The notes under the pieces are model-generated. The model saw only the letters and a list, made by a program, of their open reading frames with translations, was not told the origin of the DNA and made no database searches. Shown one piece after another: positions 1 through 9,207 of a DNA stretch of 63,185 nucleotides. How positions within the stretch are numbered: position 1 is the stretch's first letter; every line of letters starts with the position of its first letter. Source of the stretch: an uncultured Porphyromonadaceae bacterium (GTDB lineage: Bacteria > Bacteroidota > Bacteroidia > Bacteroidales > Muribaculaceae); NCBI GenBank assembly GCA_946410185.1, contig CAMJZI010000005.1, positions 1 to 63,185 on the forward strand, given 5' to 3'. The position numbers and the translations under genes are program-made.

Positions 1-54
1 CTCTACAAGCACAAGATCATTGAGGTGCTGGGTAGCGACGGCAAGGCCGAGTAA
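1..54 (+). CDS. C-terminal end of a truncated upstream gene (…LYKHKIIEVLGSDGKAE*), product unknown
   Basis: Open frame from base 1 to TAA at 52-54; too short to identify. Confidence 0.4.
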   Translation, partial: LYKHKIIEVLGSDGKAE

Positions 55-266
55 AGCTCATCAAGGAGATTTTGATCCACCATATTAGGATAAATTCAGA
101 TAGAGACGCAAAAAAATGCGTCTCTATTATTTTATTGGTTTTCAATGGTTTGATACATAACTGCGATTTTTGTGGGTAAAAAAGTCGCAAAAAAATTTGG
201 TCAGTTCCAGAATCAGCATTACCTTTGCACCGCTTTACGAAACAATTGCGTTTCGGCAAGTGCGAT

Positions 267-341
267 CGGGGTGTAGCTCAGTCCGGTTAGAGTACGCGTC
301 TGGGGGGCGTGGGGTCGCTAGTTCGAATCTAGTCACCCCGA
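267..341 (+). tRNA. tRNA-Pro (anticodon GGG)
   Basis: Acceptor CGGGGTG/CACCCCG, D-arm GCTC..GAGT, anticodon stem CGCGT/GCGTG with loop CTGGGGG, T-arm GCTAG-TTCGAAT-CTAGT; A discriminator. Confidence 0.93.
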
Positions 342-415
342 CATCGCAAAAAGTGCTGATGATCATTGATTGTCGGCACTTTTTTTAGTTTTGGAATCAT
401 TTAATTCAAGCAGGT

Positions 416-1513
416 ATGATAAGACAATTACTAGTGATGATGCTGGCGGTGGCCTCGTTTGTGCCATCGGTGGCCCGATCATGGCTGGGCGGCGATATCT
501 CAATGATGTCATCAAATGCCCGCAATGGCGTGATTTATAAGGACTCATGCGGCGTGACCGTCGACCCGTATGACCTGTTCATGCAGCAGGGCTGGAACAT
601 GATGCGTGTGCGCCTGTTTGTCGATCCGCAGAATGCCCCTGGCCGCCATCATGACGAGGGCGTGTGCCAGAGCCTGGATTATGTCGTTGATCTGTGCAAG
701 ACCATCAAGGCGCGCGGCTTTGAGGTGATGCTGGATTTTCACTATAGCGACACCTGGGCCGACCCGGCCAAGCAGTTCACACCCAAGCGTTGGAAGGGGC
801 TTGAACCCAAGGCACTGGCCGACAGCATCTACCGCTATACCCGCCATTGCCTGTTGACCCTGAAGGCGGCTGGCATCGTGCCAGCGACCATTCAGGTGGG
901 CAACGAGATTACCTACGGCATGGACTGGCCTGTTGGCCGTGTGGACCCGATGAAGGCCGATAATTGGGACGTGTTCACACGTTTGCTCAAGGCGGGCTGC
1001 AAGGCGTGCCGTGAGGTGTGTCCCGCTGCGGGCATCATCATCCATACCGAGAAAGCCGGCGTGTGGGAAATGACCCGCAACTACTATGACCGCTTGGCGG
1101 CAGCTGGTGTGGACTATGACATCATTGGCTTGAGTTACTATCCCATGTGGCACGGCACGATTCCCAACCTGGGTGCCACGCTCGATTCGCTGGCTGTCCG
1201 TTTCCCCGACAAGCCCGTCATGATTGTCGAGGCGGCTTATTACTATCAGCATGACGGCGTGAACCGTGGCGAAGAGGATTTTTCCCATTGCCTGCCCGGC
1301 ACCATCGAGGGCCAGCGTGAGTTTACCGCCCGATTGGTTGAGGAGTTGAACCGTCATGAACATGTGACGGGCCTCTTCTGGTGGTATCCCGAGGAGAACC
1401 GTTATGGCACACGCTTTGAAAACGGCAACTGGGGCTTGAACCGCGGCCTGTTTGACAGTGCCAACGGCAAGGCGTTGCCCGCCCTCTATGAGATGAGCCG
1501 ATACAAACGGTAG
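416..1513 (+). CDS. GH53 arabinogalactan endo-beta-1,4-galactanase
   Basis: GGDISMM, GWNMMRVRLFVDP, LDFHYSDTWADPAKQ, VGNEITYGMDWP and ETA-like motifs of GH53; signal peptide. Confidence 0.9.
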   Translation: MIRQLLVMMLAVASFVPSVARSWLGGDISMMSSNARNGVIYKDSCGVTVDPYDLFMQQGWNMMRVRLFVDPQNAPGRHHDEGVCQSLDYVVDLCKTIKARGFEVMLDFHYSDTWADPAKQFTPKRWKGLEPKALADSIYRYTRHCLLTLKAAGIVPATIQVGNEITYGMDWPVGRVDPMKADNWDVFTRLLKAGCKACREVCPAAGIIIHTEKAGVWEMTRNYYDRLAAAGVDYDIIGLSYYPMWHGTIPNLGATLDSLAVRFPDKPVMIVEAAYYYQHDGVNRGEEDFSHCLPGTIEGQREFTARLVEELNRHEHVTGLFWWYPEENRYGTRFENGNWGLNRGLFDSANGKALPALYEMSRYKR

Positions 1514-1532
1514 ACACGCACGACCATGAACT

Positions 1533-2474
1533 TTGAATCAACTTGCGATGAAGAAGTCTAAAGCCATAGGCATTGTGTGCGCCATCCTGTCGGCTGTGTG
1601 CTATGGCACAAACCCCTTTGGCGCGCTGCCGCTATATGAGGAAGGTGTTAACACGGCGACAGTGCTGGCCCACCGTTTCGGCCTTGCCGTCATCTTGCTG
1701 GCAGTAGTTATGCTGATCAAGCGCATCGACTTCAAGGTCACCCGTCATGAATTCAAGGTGCTGTTCTCGCTGGGCATCCTGTTTGCGGCCTCGAGCATCA
1801 CCTATTACCAGAGTTTCCACTTCATGGATGCGGGAATCGCCTCGACCATCCTGTTTGTCTATCCCGTGATGGTGGCGGTGATGATGGCGGTGTTTTTCAA
1901 GGAACGCGTTACTGTGATGACCGTCGTTGCCATTGTGCTATCGCTTGTGGGCATCGGGTTGCTCTACAAGGGAGGAGAAGGGGTGTCGTTGAGCATGATA
2001 GGCATTGTGCTGTGCATCCTCTCCTCGTTGGCCTATGCCATCTATATCATCGTGGTGAATCAGTCGAGCATCAAGATGTCGTCCTTCAAGGTCACCTTCT
2101 ATGCCATGCTGGTGTGTGAGGTCACGCTGGTGCTCTACTCGTTCACGTCGCCCGAATTGTATCTGCATGCCTTGCCGTCGGCCCGCGCATGGTCGTTTGC
2201 CGTGTGGCTCAGCATCGTGCCCACCATTCTCTCGCTGGTGTTCATGACGGTGGCCGTGCATCATGTGGGTGCCACGCCCACGGCTATCCTGGGCGCGCTG
2301 GAACCGCTCACGGCGGTGACTATCGGCGTGGTGGTCTTCGGTGAGGTGCTCACACCGCGTTTGATTGTCGGTATCCTCTTCATCCTCTTCGCCGTGATGC
2401 TGGTCGTCCTGGGCAAGGACCTGCGTTTGCGCACCATCACCCATGCCGTTTCCCGCCTGTGGCACTGGCGCTGA
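1533..2474 (+). CDS. EamA/DMT-family transporter
   Basis: About 10 TM helices, internal EamA-type duplication, 'LGALEPLTAVTIGVVVFGE'; probable start at the internal ATG (MKKSKAIG) at 1548. Confidence 0.85.
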   Translation: MNQLAMKKSKAIGIVCAILSAVCYGTNPFGALPLYEEGVNTATVLAHRFGLAVILLAVVMLIKRIDFKVTRHEFKVLFSLGILFAASSITYYQSFHFMDAGIASTILFVYPVMVAVMMAVFFKERVTVMTVVAIVLSLVGIGLLYKGGEGVSLSMIGIVLCILSSLAYAIYIIVVNQSSIKMSSFKVTFYAMLVCEVTLVLYSFTSPELYLHALPSARAWSFAVWLSIVPTILSLVFMTVAVHHVGATPTAILGALEPLTAVTIGVVVFGEVLTPRLIVGILFILFAVMLVVLGKDLRLRTITHAVSRLWHWR

Positions 2475-3509
2475 TCACTGGCCCATGTGGTCGCGCAGGA
2501 TGTCGAGGGCAGTGGTGGCGTCGTCGGGTGTGATGGCTTGGTCGATGTGGTAATTGCCGATGGCGCGTAGCAGGGTGCAGGTGATTTCGCCATCGCGGCT
2601 CTTCTTGTCGTGGCGCATCAACTCCAGTAATTCGTCATAGTCATCGCAGGTGAAGGGGAAATCACGGTAATTGTCACGCACAAAGTTACCCAGCAGGTGC
2701 ACATCCTCGCTGGGAAATCCAGATTTGATGTGAGAAAGCACGGCTTCGGCCACCAGTCCCCAAGCCACGGCGTAACCGTGTGGAACAGGCTTCTGGCGCT
2801 TTATCGCCAGGCTCTCAAGGGCATGGCCGATGGTATGCCCCAGGTTGAGGGCTTTGCGTTCGCCCTGTTCATGGGGGTCACGGGTAACAATATCCACCTT
2901 GACCTGCACCGAGCGGCGCAGTCTTTCCAACAGGTCGTCATGGTTGATGGGGGCGTTGAAATCATGCTCCAGCAGGCGCAGGAACTCGCCGCGGTCGCTC
3001 AGCATGGCGTGCTTGATGACCTCGGCGAAGCCAGATTTCATCTCCTGCTGGGGTAGCGTGTCGAGATAGCGTGTCGAGATAATCACGTCGCTGGCAGGCG
3101 CAAAGGCACCAATCTCGTTTTTCAAGCCATTGTAATTGAACCCCGTCTTGCCACCCACGGCAGCATCGACGGCACCCAGCAGGGTGGTGGGCACATTGAT
3201 GAACCTCACACCGCGCTTGAAGGATGCCGCGGCAAATCCGCCCAGGTCGGTCACCATGCCGCCGCCCAGATTGATGATCAGCGAGTGACGTGTCACGCCC
3301 AGACGTTCCATCTCGTTCCACACCTGGGCGACTGTTGCCAGCGTCTTGTTGTCGTCGCCATCGGGGATGGTGATAAGACAGGGCGGGGTGGGTGTTATGA
3401 GCCGGGAAGTGTTGACATCGGCTATCCACACCGTCAAGTTGTGGCCGCCGCATGTCGACAGTCGCTCAATGGCGCTCTCGACGTTATTTGTGAAAATGAG
3501 GTTCTGCAT
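2475..3509 (-). CDS. aroB: 3-dehydroquinate synthase
   Basis: GGGMVTDLGGFAAASFKRGV, PTTLLGAVDAAVGGKTGFN, LNLGHTIGHALE motifs. Confidence 0.95.
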   Translation of the reverse strand: MQNLIFTNNVESAIERLSTCGGHNLTVWIADVNTSRLITPTPPCLITIPDGDDNKTLATVAQVWNEMERLGVTRHSLIINLGGGMVTDLGGFAAASFKRGVRFINVPTTLLGAVDAAVGGKTGFNYNGLKNEIGAFAPASDVIISTRYLDTLPQQEMKSGFAEVIKHAMLSDRGEFLRLLEHDFNAPINHDDLLERLRRSVQVKVDIVTRDPHEQGERKALNLGHTIGHALESLAIKRQKPVPHGYAVAWGLVAEAVLSHIKSGFPSEDVHLLGNFVRDNYRDFPFTCDDYDELLELMRHDKKSRDGEITCTLLRAIGNYHIDQAITPDDATTALDILRDHMGQ

Positions 3510-3534
3510 CTGCTGTAGGTTTATAAAGCAAAAA

Positions 3535-3593
3535 AGACAAGCAAGACAATGCGATTACCGCGTGGATGATCAGATGATTGTCTTTGCTTGTCC
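3535..3593 (-). terminator. Hairpin with U-run downstream of the minus-strand HAD gene
   Basis: GACAAGCAA(A)GACAAT … ATTGTCTTGCTTGTC inverted repeat followed by TTTTTT on the minus strand; lies in the aroB/HAD intergenic region. Confidence 0.4.
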
Positions 3594-3613
3594 TTTTATC
3601 CTTCAGTAAAGTG

Positions 3614-4354
3614 TCAGGCTTTAATCATGGACAAGGCCACGAGCAGTGAGGGCAGCGCTGCGGCCAGTTCGTCCATGTTCTTGTAGACGAGGTCGGCGCC
3701 AGCCTTGTACAGGTCTTTCTCGGGAATCGGCCCTGTGGTCACGCCGATGGTGAAGCAGCCGGCTGCATGAGCGGCTTGCACGCCCAGGGGGGCATTCTCG
3801 ATGACGATACACTGGTTGGATTTCTTCTCGGCTTTGCTCATGGCTTTGAGGTATGGTTCGGGATTGGGTTTGCCCTTGCGAACGTCGTGCCCGGTGACTT
3901 TCACCTCGCCGAAGAGGCCAGGGAAGTCCTTGTCGATGCGCTCCAGCAACGTGTCTTGTTGTGAACCGGTGACAAGGATGCGGTCCACGTCGGCTTCTTT
4001 AAGCACCTCGAGCACTCTGGTGGCTCCGGGCATGACGGGAGCCTCGCCCAGTTCCCTGAAGTAGCGCGTTTTCACGCCGTAGAGGGCCAACGCCTCGTCG
4101 TCGGTAATGTTTTTTCCGGCACCGGTCTTGAATTTCATCTTGATGATTTCGCTTCCGGTCATGCCCTCAAGTTCATAGAACTCGTCGCGGGTGCACTTGA
4201 TGCCGTTTTTCTTCATGAGTTTTACCCAGGCTTGGGTATGGTACTTCATTGAGTCATAGAGTACGCCATCGCAATCGATGAGCGCGGCGCTGATGTCTAA
4301 GCCTTTGTGACCTGTATATTTCAGGTATTCGGCTATGGTTTGTTGTAAGGTCAT
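3614..4354 (-). CDS. HAD-superfamily hydrolase (beta-phosphoglucomutase-like)
   Basis: DCDGVLYDS, LVTGSQQ, GKPNPEPYLKA, VIENAPLGVQAAHAAG motifs. Confidence 0.9.
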   Translation of the reverse strand: MTLQQTIAEYLKYTGHKGLDISAALIDCDGVLYDSMKYHTQAWVKLMKKNGIKCTRDEFYELEGMTGSEIIKMKFKTGAGKNITDDEALALYGVKTRYFRELGEAPVMPGATRVLEVLKEADVDRILVTGSQQDTLLERIDKDFPGLFGEVKVTGHDVRKGKPNPEPYLKAMSKAEKKSNQCIVIENAPLGVQAAHAAGCFTIGVTTGPIPEKDLYKAGADLVYKNMDELAAALPSLLVALSMIKA

Positions 4355-4390
4355 GGGTTGATGTTAATTGAATAGTATATTGTTGATGTT

Positions 4391-5182
4391 TTATCTCACG
4401 GTGATGTGCAGGCATCCTGACTTGCGTTCAAAGATGGCATAGCATCTACCTTGCCGCCTGAAGTCCTGTACGACCTCGGCAAGGATGTTTTTCAAATCTT
4501 CAAGGGATACGACCATAGTCGGATCCAGACAGTCAAACTTCACCCAGCTGATGTCGAACGTGGTGCCAAAGCGATGGCAGGAGTTCTCGGTGGCCGACCG
4601 GTTGTGGCGCATGAGTTTAGACACACTGTAGACGGTTCGAGTGACGCTGGTCACCTTGATGCGGTAGGATTTGCCGCCGCGCTGGCGTATGCTGTCCTGG
4701 AACGCATAACCTATCTCCTTGAGCAGTTGTGCCGCTTTGGGGACAAGGTAGGGCACCGACGCCGATAGGTCGTCAAGCATATAGGCGTCACAAGAGAAAA
4801 TCCTGATCAACGGCTTGTCGATTTGGTAAGCGTCATGAAGGCTTGTGATGGGTTTGAAGCCATTCTTCTCGGCAGCCTCGAGTTGCAGGTAATTGCTGTC
4901 GTTGAAGATTTCTTTGAGCGGTCGTTGCTCGATATAGGTGGGCAGACGGTGAATTTCAGCATTGGCGATGAGGCCCATGCTGTCGCCGGTGATGCTGCGG
5001 TTAACAGGCATGGGCGGCGGAGCCTTGTAGTCCCATGCGGTGGTATCTTGTTGCTCCTTGCTGCCATGGCCACACGAGGTGCCGCTTGCCATGGCAAGAC
5101 CCATGAGCAACAGCAGCGGCAGCAGGCGCAAGATGTTTCGGTTCATCTCTCTATATGGTAGTTTCTTGTTTTGAGCAAGCAA
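4391..5182 (-). CDS. Exported DUF5715/M15-like protein
   Basis: N-terminal hydrophobic/lipobox-like segment (MASGTSCGH); SYRIKVTSVTRTVYSVSKLMRHNRSATENSCHRFGTTFDISW resembles M15-type H-x-x-G-x-x-x-D. Confidence 0.6.
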   Translation of the reverse strand: MLAQNKKLPYREMNRNILRLLPLLLLMGLAMASGTSCGHGSKEQQDTTAWDYKAPPPMPVNRSITGDSMGLIANAEIHRLPTYIEQRPLKEIFNDSNYLQLEAAEKNGFKPITSLHDAYQIDKPLIRIFSCDAYMLDDLSASVPYLVPKAAQLLKEIGYAFQDSIRQRGGKSYRIKVTSVTRTVYSVSKLMRHNRSATENSCHRFGTTFDISWVKFDCLDPTMVVSLEDLKNILAEVVQDFRRQGRCYAIFERKSGCLHITVR

Positions 5183-5260
5183 AGTTACGCATAAATAATG
5201 AAAAAACCATATCTACAAGTATCAAAATTGCCACATTTTTTGTAATATTGCACCTTCAAT

Positions 5261-5761
5261 ATGAACGGGCCTTTAAAATACAGTGTCCTTTTTGTCTGTC
5301 TAGGCAATATCTGCCGGTCGCCGGCGGCTCAGGCCGTCATGCAGCGCATGGTGGACGAGCGGGGGCTGAGCGACTGTTTCTACATCGACTCGGCCGGAAC
5401 CGGTGGCTATCACATTGGCGACCTTCCAGACAAGCGCATGCGCGTGCATGCCCGTCCGCGCGGCTATGAGTTGACTCATCGTGCCAGGCGGGTGCAGTTA
5501 TCTGATTTTGAGGATTTTGACTTAATCGTTGGCATGGATGCCGCCAACGTCAGTGACCTGTGCGACAGGGCAGCGACTATCGAGCAGCAGGACAAGGTGG
5601 TGATGATGGGCGACTACATTCGCCAGTACCCTCATTATGATTATGTGCCTGACCCCTACTACGAGGGGAGCGAGGGTTTTGAACTCGTGCTCGACTTGCT
5701 CGAGGATGCGTGTGGCAACCTGCTTGACAGCATATTACAACAAAACAATATATCGAAATGA
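5261..5761 (+). CDS. Low-molecular-weight protein tyrosine phosphatase
   Basis: VLFVCLGNICRSPAAQAV P-loop and VPDPYYEG C-terminal motif. Confidence 0.95.
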   Translation: MNGPLKYSVLFVCLGNICRSPAAQAVMQRMVDERGLSDCFYIDSAGTGGYHIGDLPDKRMRVHARPRGYELTHRARRVQLSDFEDFDLIVGMDAANVSDLCDRAATIEQQDKVVMMGDYIRQYPHYDYVPDPYYEGSEGFELVLDLLEDACGNLLDSILQQNNISK

Positions 5762-8235
5762 AAATGACCAAGTTATTGACTACTCTGACTCTTGCCGTGG
5801 CTGCCATGACCATGAGTGGCCAGTCGCCCATTGCGGTGGATTGGCACATGGGGCAGAACAACACGGCGGCTGGTAACTACAGTTCGCGTTTTGTCATCAA
5901 GAATGTGACCGGGCAGGCGCTCGGCAGCGACTGGCAGTTCTTCTTTAACCAGTTCTCGCGTTCGGTAACCCTTCCGGCAGGCTGTCCTGTTGACATCGAG
6001 GAGGTCTCCACTACCTATTACCGCATCAAGCCCAATGCCAGTTACAAGGCTCTCGCGGCAGGCGACTCGCTGGTGATCGACATGCTCATGGACGGCTCGT
6101 TTGTGAGCAAGTGTTTCATGCCTGCTGGCGGTCATGTGGTGATGGCTGGCGATATGGCTCATCCACAGGCGGTGAACATCCATTGCTCGCCTCTTGACAA
6201 ACCCGGGCAGTGGCGTGACCACAAGGCTTATCCCGACGGCAATTACATGTATGCCTACAACGAGGCCATCAATGGCTTTGGCGACGGCTATACGGGTAAC
6301 GACTACGACATTTTTCCCGCTCCCAAGCAGGTGGACATTGAGGACGGCTTCACCCAGGTGGGCAGTCTCGTGACCATCAAGACGGGCAAGATGTTCCAGT
6401 GGGGTGGCTATAAAAGGGCCAAGAACCTGCTTGCAAGTGAGCTGAAAAAACGTGGCATCTATGCATCCAGTGGGCAGGGCACCGTCATCAAGTTGTTGCT
6501 TGACAAGAAGTTGAGTAGCAATCGTGAGTATTACAGCCTGCGTGTTCATGATGGCGAGATCACCATCATGGGTGTGACTCAGGCTGCCCTGATGAATGGT
6601 GTGACGACTCTTGTCGCAGCGCTCGACCACAGCAAGGGGCATCGTCTGCAGAATTGCTTCGTTATCGACTGGCCCGACTTTGGCTACAGGGGTGTCATGC
6701 TCGACATTGCCCGTAACCATGTGGCAAAACGTGACCAGATGAAGCGTTTTATCGATCTGCTGGCCTATTACAAATTCAATACCGTGCAGTTCCACTTCAC
6801 CGATGATGAGGCATGGCGTCTTGAGATACCTGGTTTCCCCGAGTTGACTCAAGTGGCTTCGCGACGCGGCGCCACGCTCGACGAGAAGGGATATCTGGCT
6901 CAGATTTTTGACGGGAACGGTAATCCTGATGACCAGTCGCAGTGTGCCAACGGCTATCTGACACGTGCTGAGTTTATCGACCTGTTGAGGTATGCGTGGG
7001 CACGCGGCATCCGCATCATCCCCGAGATCGAGACTCCTGGCCATGCCCGTGCTGCAATTGTGGCGATGAAGAATCGCGCCATGAGCAACCCTGGTGCCGA
7101 GCAATTCCGCTTGTGGGACGAGAAGAACGAGAGCGTTTATACCTCCGCACAGTCCTATCATGATAACGTGCTCAACGTAGCCAGCGATGATGTTTACCGT
7201 TTTGTTGATCGTATCGTTGCCGAGTTGCAGCTCATGTACAAAGAGGCTGGCCTCAAGCTCGAAATCGTCCATCTGGGCGGCGACGAGGTTCCCCAGGGCG
7301 CATGGGCCAAGAGCCCCGATGTCCAGGCTCTCATGCAACGCGAGGGGCTCAAGACCCAGCACGAGGTGAGCGAATATTACATCAAGCGCATCAGCGCCCT
7401 GCTTGAAGCCCGCAAAATCCGCATCGAGGGGTGGCAGGAAGTGGCCTTGGATCACAAGCCCGAGTTCAATGCCGTCATGACTCCTCGTGTGGCAGGTGTG
7501 AATGCATGGAGTACCGTGGGTTCGCACAGTGATGTGCCTTACCGCCTGGCAAACGATGGCTATCCTGTGATCCTGTCCAATGTGACCAACTTCTATATGG
7601 ATATGGCCTACAGTTGGCACCAGAACGAGCAGGGTCTGCACTGGGGCGGCAAGGTGGATGAGTTTGATGCCTGGTGCGCATTGCCCGCCAACATCTACGC
7701 GTCGGCCCGCACCGCTGTTGACGGCACTCCCATCAACATCACCACGGCTGGCGATGGCAAGGTCAAGCTCGAGAAACCCGAGAATATTATCGGCGTTCAG
7801 GCTCAACTGTGGGGTGAGACCCTGCGCAGCTTTGATGAGGTGCAGTACATGATGTTGCCCAAGATGATGGGCGTGAGCGAGCGTGCATGGACCGCCATAC
7901 CCGAGTGGAGTAAGGACTTGACCAACACAGCCGCCTACAGCGAAGCCCGCCATCAGTACAATCTCAAGATCGGTACCCGCGAGTTGCCGTTGCTGCATAG
8001 CATGGGCTTCAACTTCCGTGTGGGTCCTCCGGGCATCAAGCTGGTGGATGGTATGTTGGAAATCAATACCCAGTATCCTGATGAATTGGTTACTTACACC
8101 CTCGATGGCAGCGAACCCACGATCGAATCGGCTCGCTGGACGGCTCCGGTGCCTGTCAAGAATCAACCGCAGGTTATCAAGGCCAAGGCCTTCTTCCTGG
8201 GCCATGAGAGTGTGACAACTTACCTGTTCAAGTAA
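5758..8235 (+). CDS. GH20 beta-N-acetylhexosaminidase
   Basis: N-terminal CHB_HEX-like domain, GYRGVMLDIARN, HFTDDEAWRLEI, HLGGDEVPQGAW catalytic DE; C-terminal chitobiase-like TLDGSEPT. Confidence 0.93.
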   Translation: MKMTKLLTTLTLAVAAMTMSGQSPIAVDWHMGQNNTAAGNYSSRFVIKNVTGQALGSDWQFFFNQFSRSVTLPAGCPVDIEEVSTTYYRIKPNASYKALAAGDSLVIDMLMDGSFVSKCFMPAGGHVVMAGDMAHPQAVNIHCSPLDKPGQWRDHKAYPDGNYMYAYNEAINGFGDGYTGNDYDIFPAPKQVDIEDGFTQVGSLVTIKTGKMFQWGGYKRAKNLLASELKKRGIYASSGQGTVIKLLLDKKLSSNREYYSLRVHDGEITIMGVTQAALMNGVTTLVAALDHSKGHRLQNCFVIDWPDFGYRGVMLDIARNHVAKRDQMKRFIDLLAYYKFNTVQFHFTDDEAWRLEIPGFPELTQVASRRGATLDEKGYLAQIFDGNGNPDDQSQCANGYLTRAEFIDLLRYAWARGIRIIPEIETPGHARAAIVAMKNRAMSNPGAEQFRLWDEKNESVYTSAQSYHDNVLNVASDDVYRFVDRIVAELQLMYKEAGLKLEIVHLGGDEVPQGAWAKSPDVQALMQREGLKTQHEVSEYYIKRISALLEARKIRIEGWQEVALDHKPEFNAVMTPRVAGVNAWSTVGSHSDVPYRLANDGYPVILSNVTNFYMDMAYSWHQNEQGLHWGGKVDEFDAWCALPANIYASARTAVDGTPINITTAGDGKVKLEKPENIIGVQAQLWGETLRSFDEVQYMMLPKMMGVSERAWTAIPEWSKDLTNTAAYSEARHQYNLKIGTRELPLLHSMGFNFRVGPPGIKLVDGMLEINTQYPDELVTYTLDGSEPTIESARWTAPVPVKNQPQVIKAKAFFLGHESVTTYLFK

Positions 8236-8254
8236 TTTTCAAGCAAAACAAGCA

Positions 8255-8304
8255 ACTTGCGGGAGCTCATCGTGCTGCGCTGCATGCCATGAGTTCCCGC
8301 AAGT
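8255..8304 (+). terminator. Strong hairpin between the GH20 gene and cutC
   Basis: ACTTGCGGGAGCTCAT…ATGAGTTCCCGCAAGT, 16-bp stem with one wobble. Confidence 0.65.
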
Positions 8305-8346
8305 GATTTCATGATAATCCTGGAATAATATTTTAATACCTACCGC

Positions 8347-9099
8347 ATGAAACGAGAAGATTTTATGGTAGAAGTATGTGCCAACGGTGTTGAATCCTGC
8401 ATCGCGGCACAAGAGGGCGGTGCCGACCGCGTGGAGTTGTGTGCCGGCATCCCCGAGGGGGGAACAACACCCAGTTATGGTGAAATAAAGGTGGCACGCC
8501 GGGTGCTCACGACCACACGATTGCATGTGATCATTCGCCCTCGCGGCGGGGATTTCCTTTACAGCGACCTGGAGGTGGAGCGCATGGCAGCCGACATTGC
8601 CGTGTGCCGGGACTTGGGTGTGGATGGTGTGGTGTTCGGCTGCCTGAATGCCGATGGCTCCATCGACATGGAGAAAAACCGTTACTTGATGGAGTGCAGC
8701 AAGGGGATGAGTGTGACCTGTCATCGGGCATTTGACCGTGCTGCAAATCCCGAGCAGGCTCTTGAGTCCATCATCGAATTGGGCTTTGACCGCATCTTGA
8801 CTTCCGGACAGCAGCCCAAGGCTATCCAGGGAGCGGAATTGTTGGCAAAATTGAACCGCCAGGCAGCAGGACGCATTATTCTGATGGCGGGCAGTGGCGT
8901 CACCGAGCAGAATATCGGCCAGCTTTATAGGGAGACTGGTTTGCACGAATTCCATTTCTCGGGACGTGAGCCGCAGGCAAGCGCGATGCAGTATGTCAAT
9001 CCTGACCTCTATATGGGTCGTCCTGGTGCCAACGAGGCGGCTCTGGACTACACCACCGCTCGCCGCGTTGCCGACACCATTGCCCAGTTGCTCGATTGA
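8347..9099 (+). CDS. cutC: Copper homeostasis protein CutC
   Basis: VEVCANGVESCIAAQEGGADRVELCA, HVIIRPRGGDFLYS, VTCHRAFD, MAGSGV motifs. Confidence 0.93.
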   Translation: MKREDFMVEVCANGVESCIAAQEGGADRVELCAGIPEGGTTPSYGEIKVARRVLTTTRLHVIIRPRGGDFLYSDLEVERMAADIAVCRDLGVDGVVFGCLNADGSIDMEKNRYLMECSKGMSVTCHRAFDRAANPEQALESIIELGFDRILTSGQQPKAIQGAELLAKLNRQAAGRIILMAGSGVTEQNIGQLYRETGLHEFHFSGREPQASAMQYVNPDLYMGRPGANEAALDYTTARRVADTIAQLLD

Positions 9100-9163
9100 C
9101 GGCATTGCGGCAGTGTGATAACAAAATGAGGTAATAATCTTTGTGCAAAAGGGTAAGAATGAT

Positions 9164-9171
9164 TACTTTTG
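9164..9171 (+). promoter_or_regulatory. Bacteroidetes-type -7 element (TACTTTTG) upstream of the C10 peptidase
   Basis: TAnnTTTG consensus ~37 bp before ATG. Confidence 0.45.
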
Positions 9172-9207
9172 CAACACAATCACATATTTTTTACTCAAAA
9201 TATAATT

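Noticed and set aside
267-341. tRNA-Pro as an integration (att) site of a mobile island
   Set aside because: No integrase and no second copy of the tRNA 3' end was noticed in the window; flanking genes look chromosomal.
416-1513. GH53 galactanase as part of a polysaccharide utilisation locus
   Set aside because: No SusC/SusD pair or additional galactan genes nearby in the window; treated as an orphan enzyme.
5773-8205. 810-aa antisense ORF opposite the GH20 gene
   Set aside because: Shadow ORF from codon bias; the + strand GH20 has full family motifs and the antisense product is His/Gly/Val-rich without recognisable domains.
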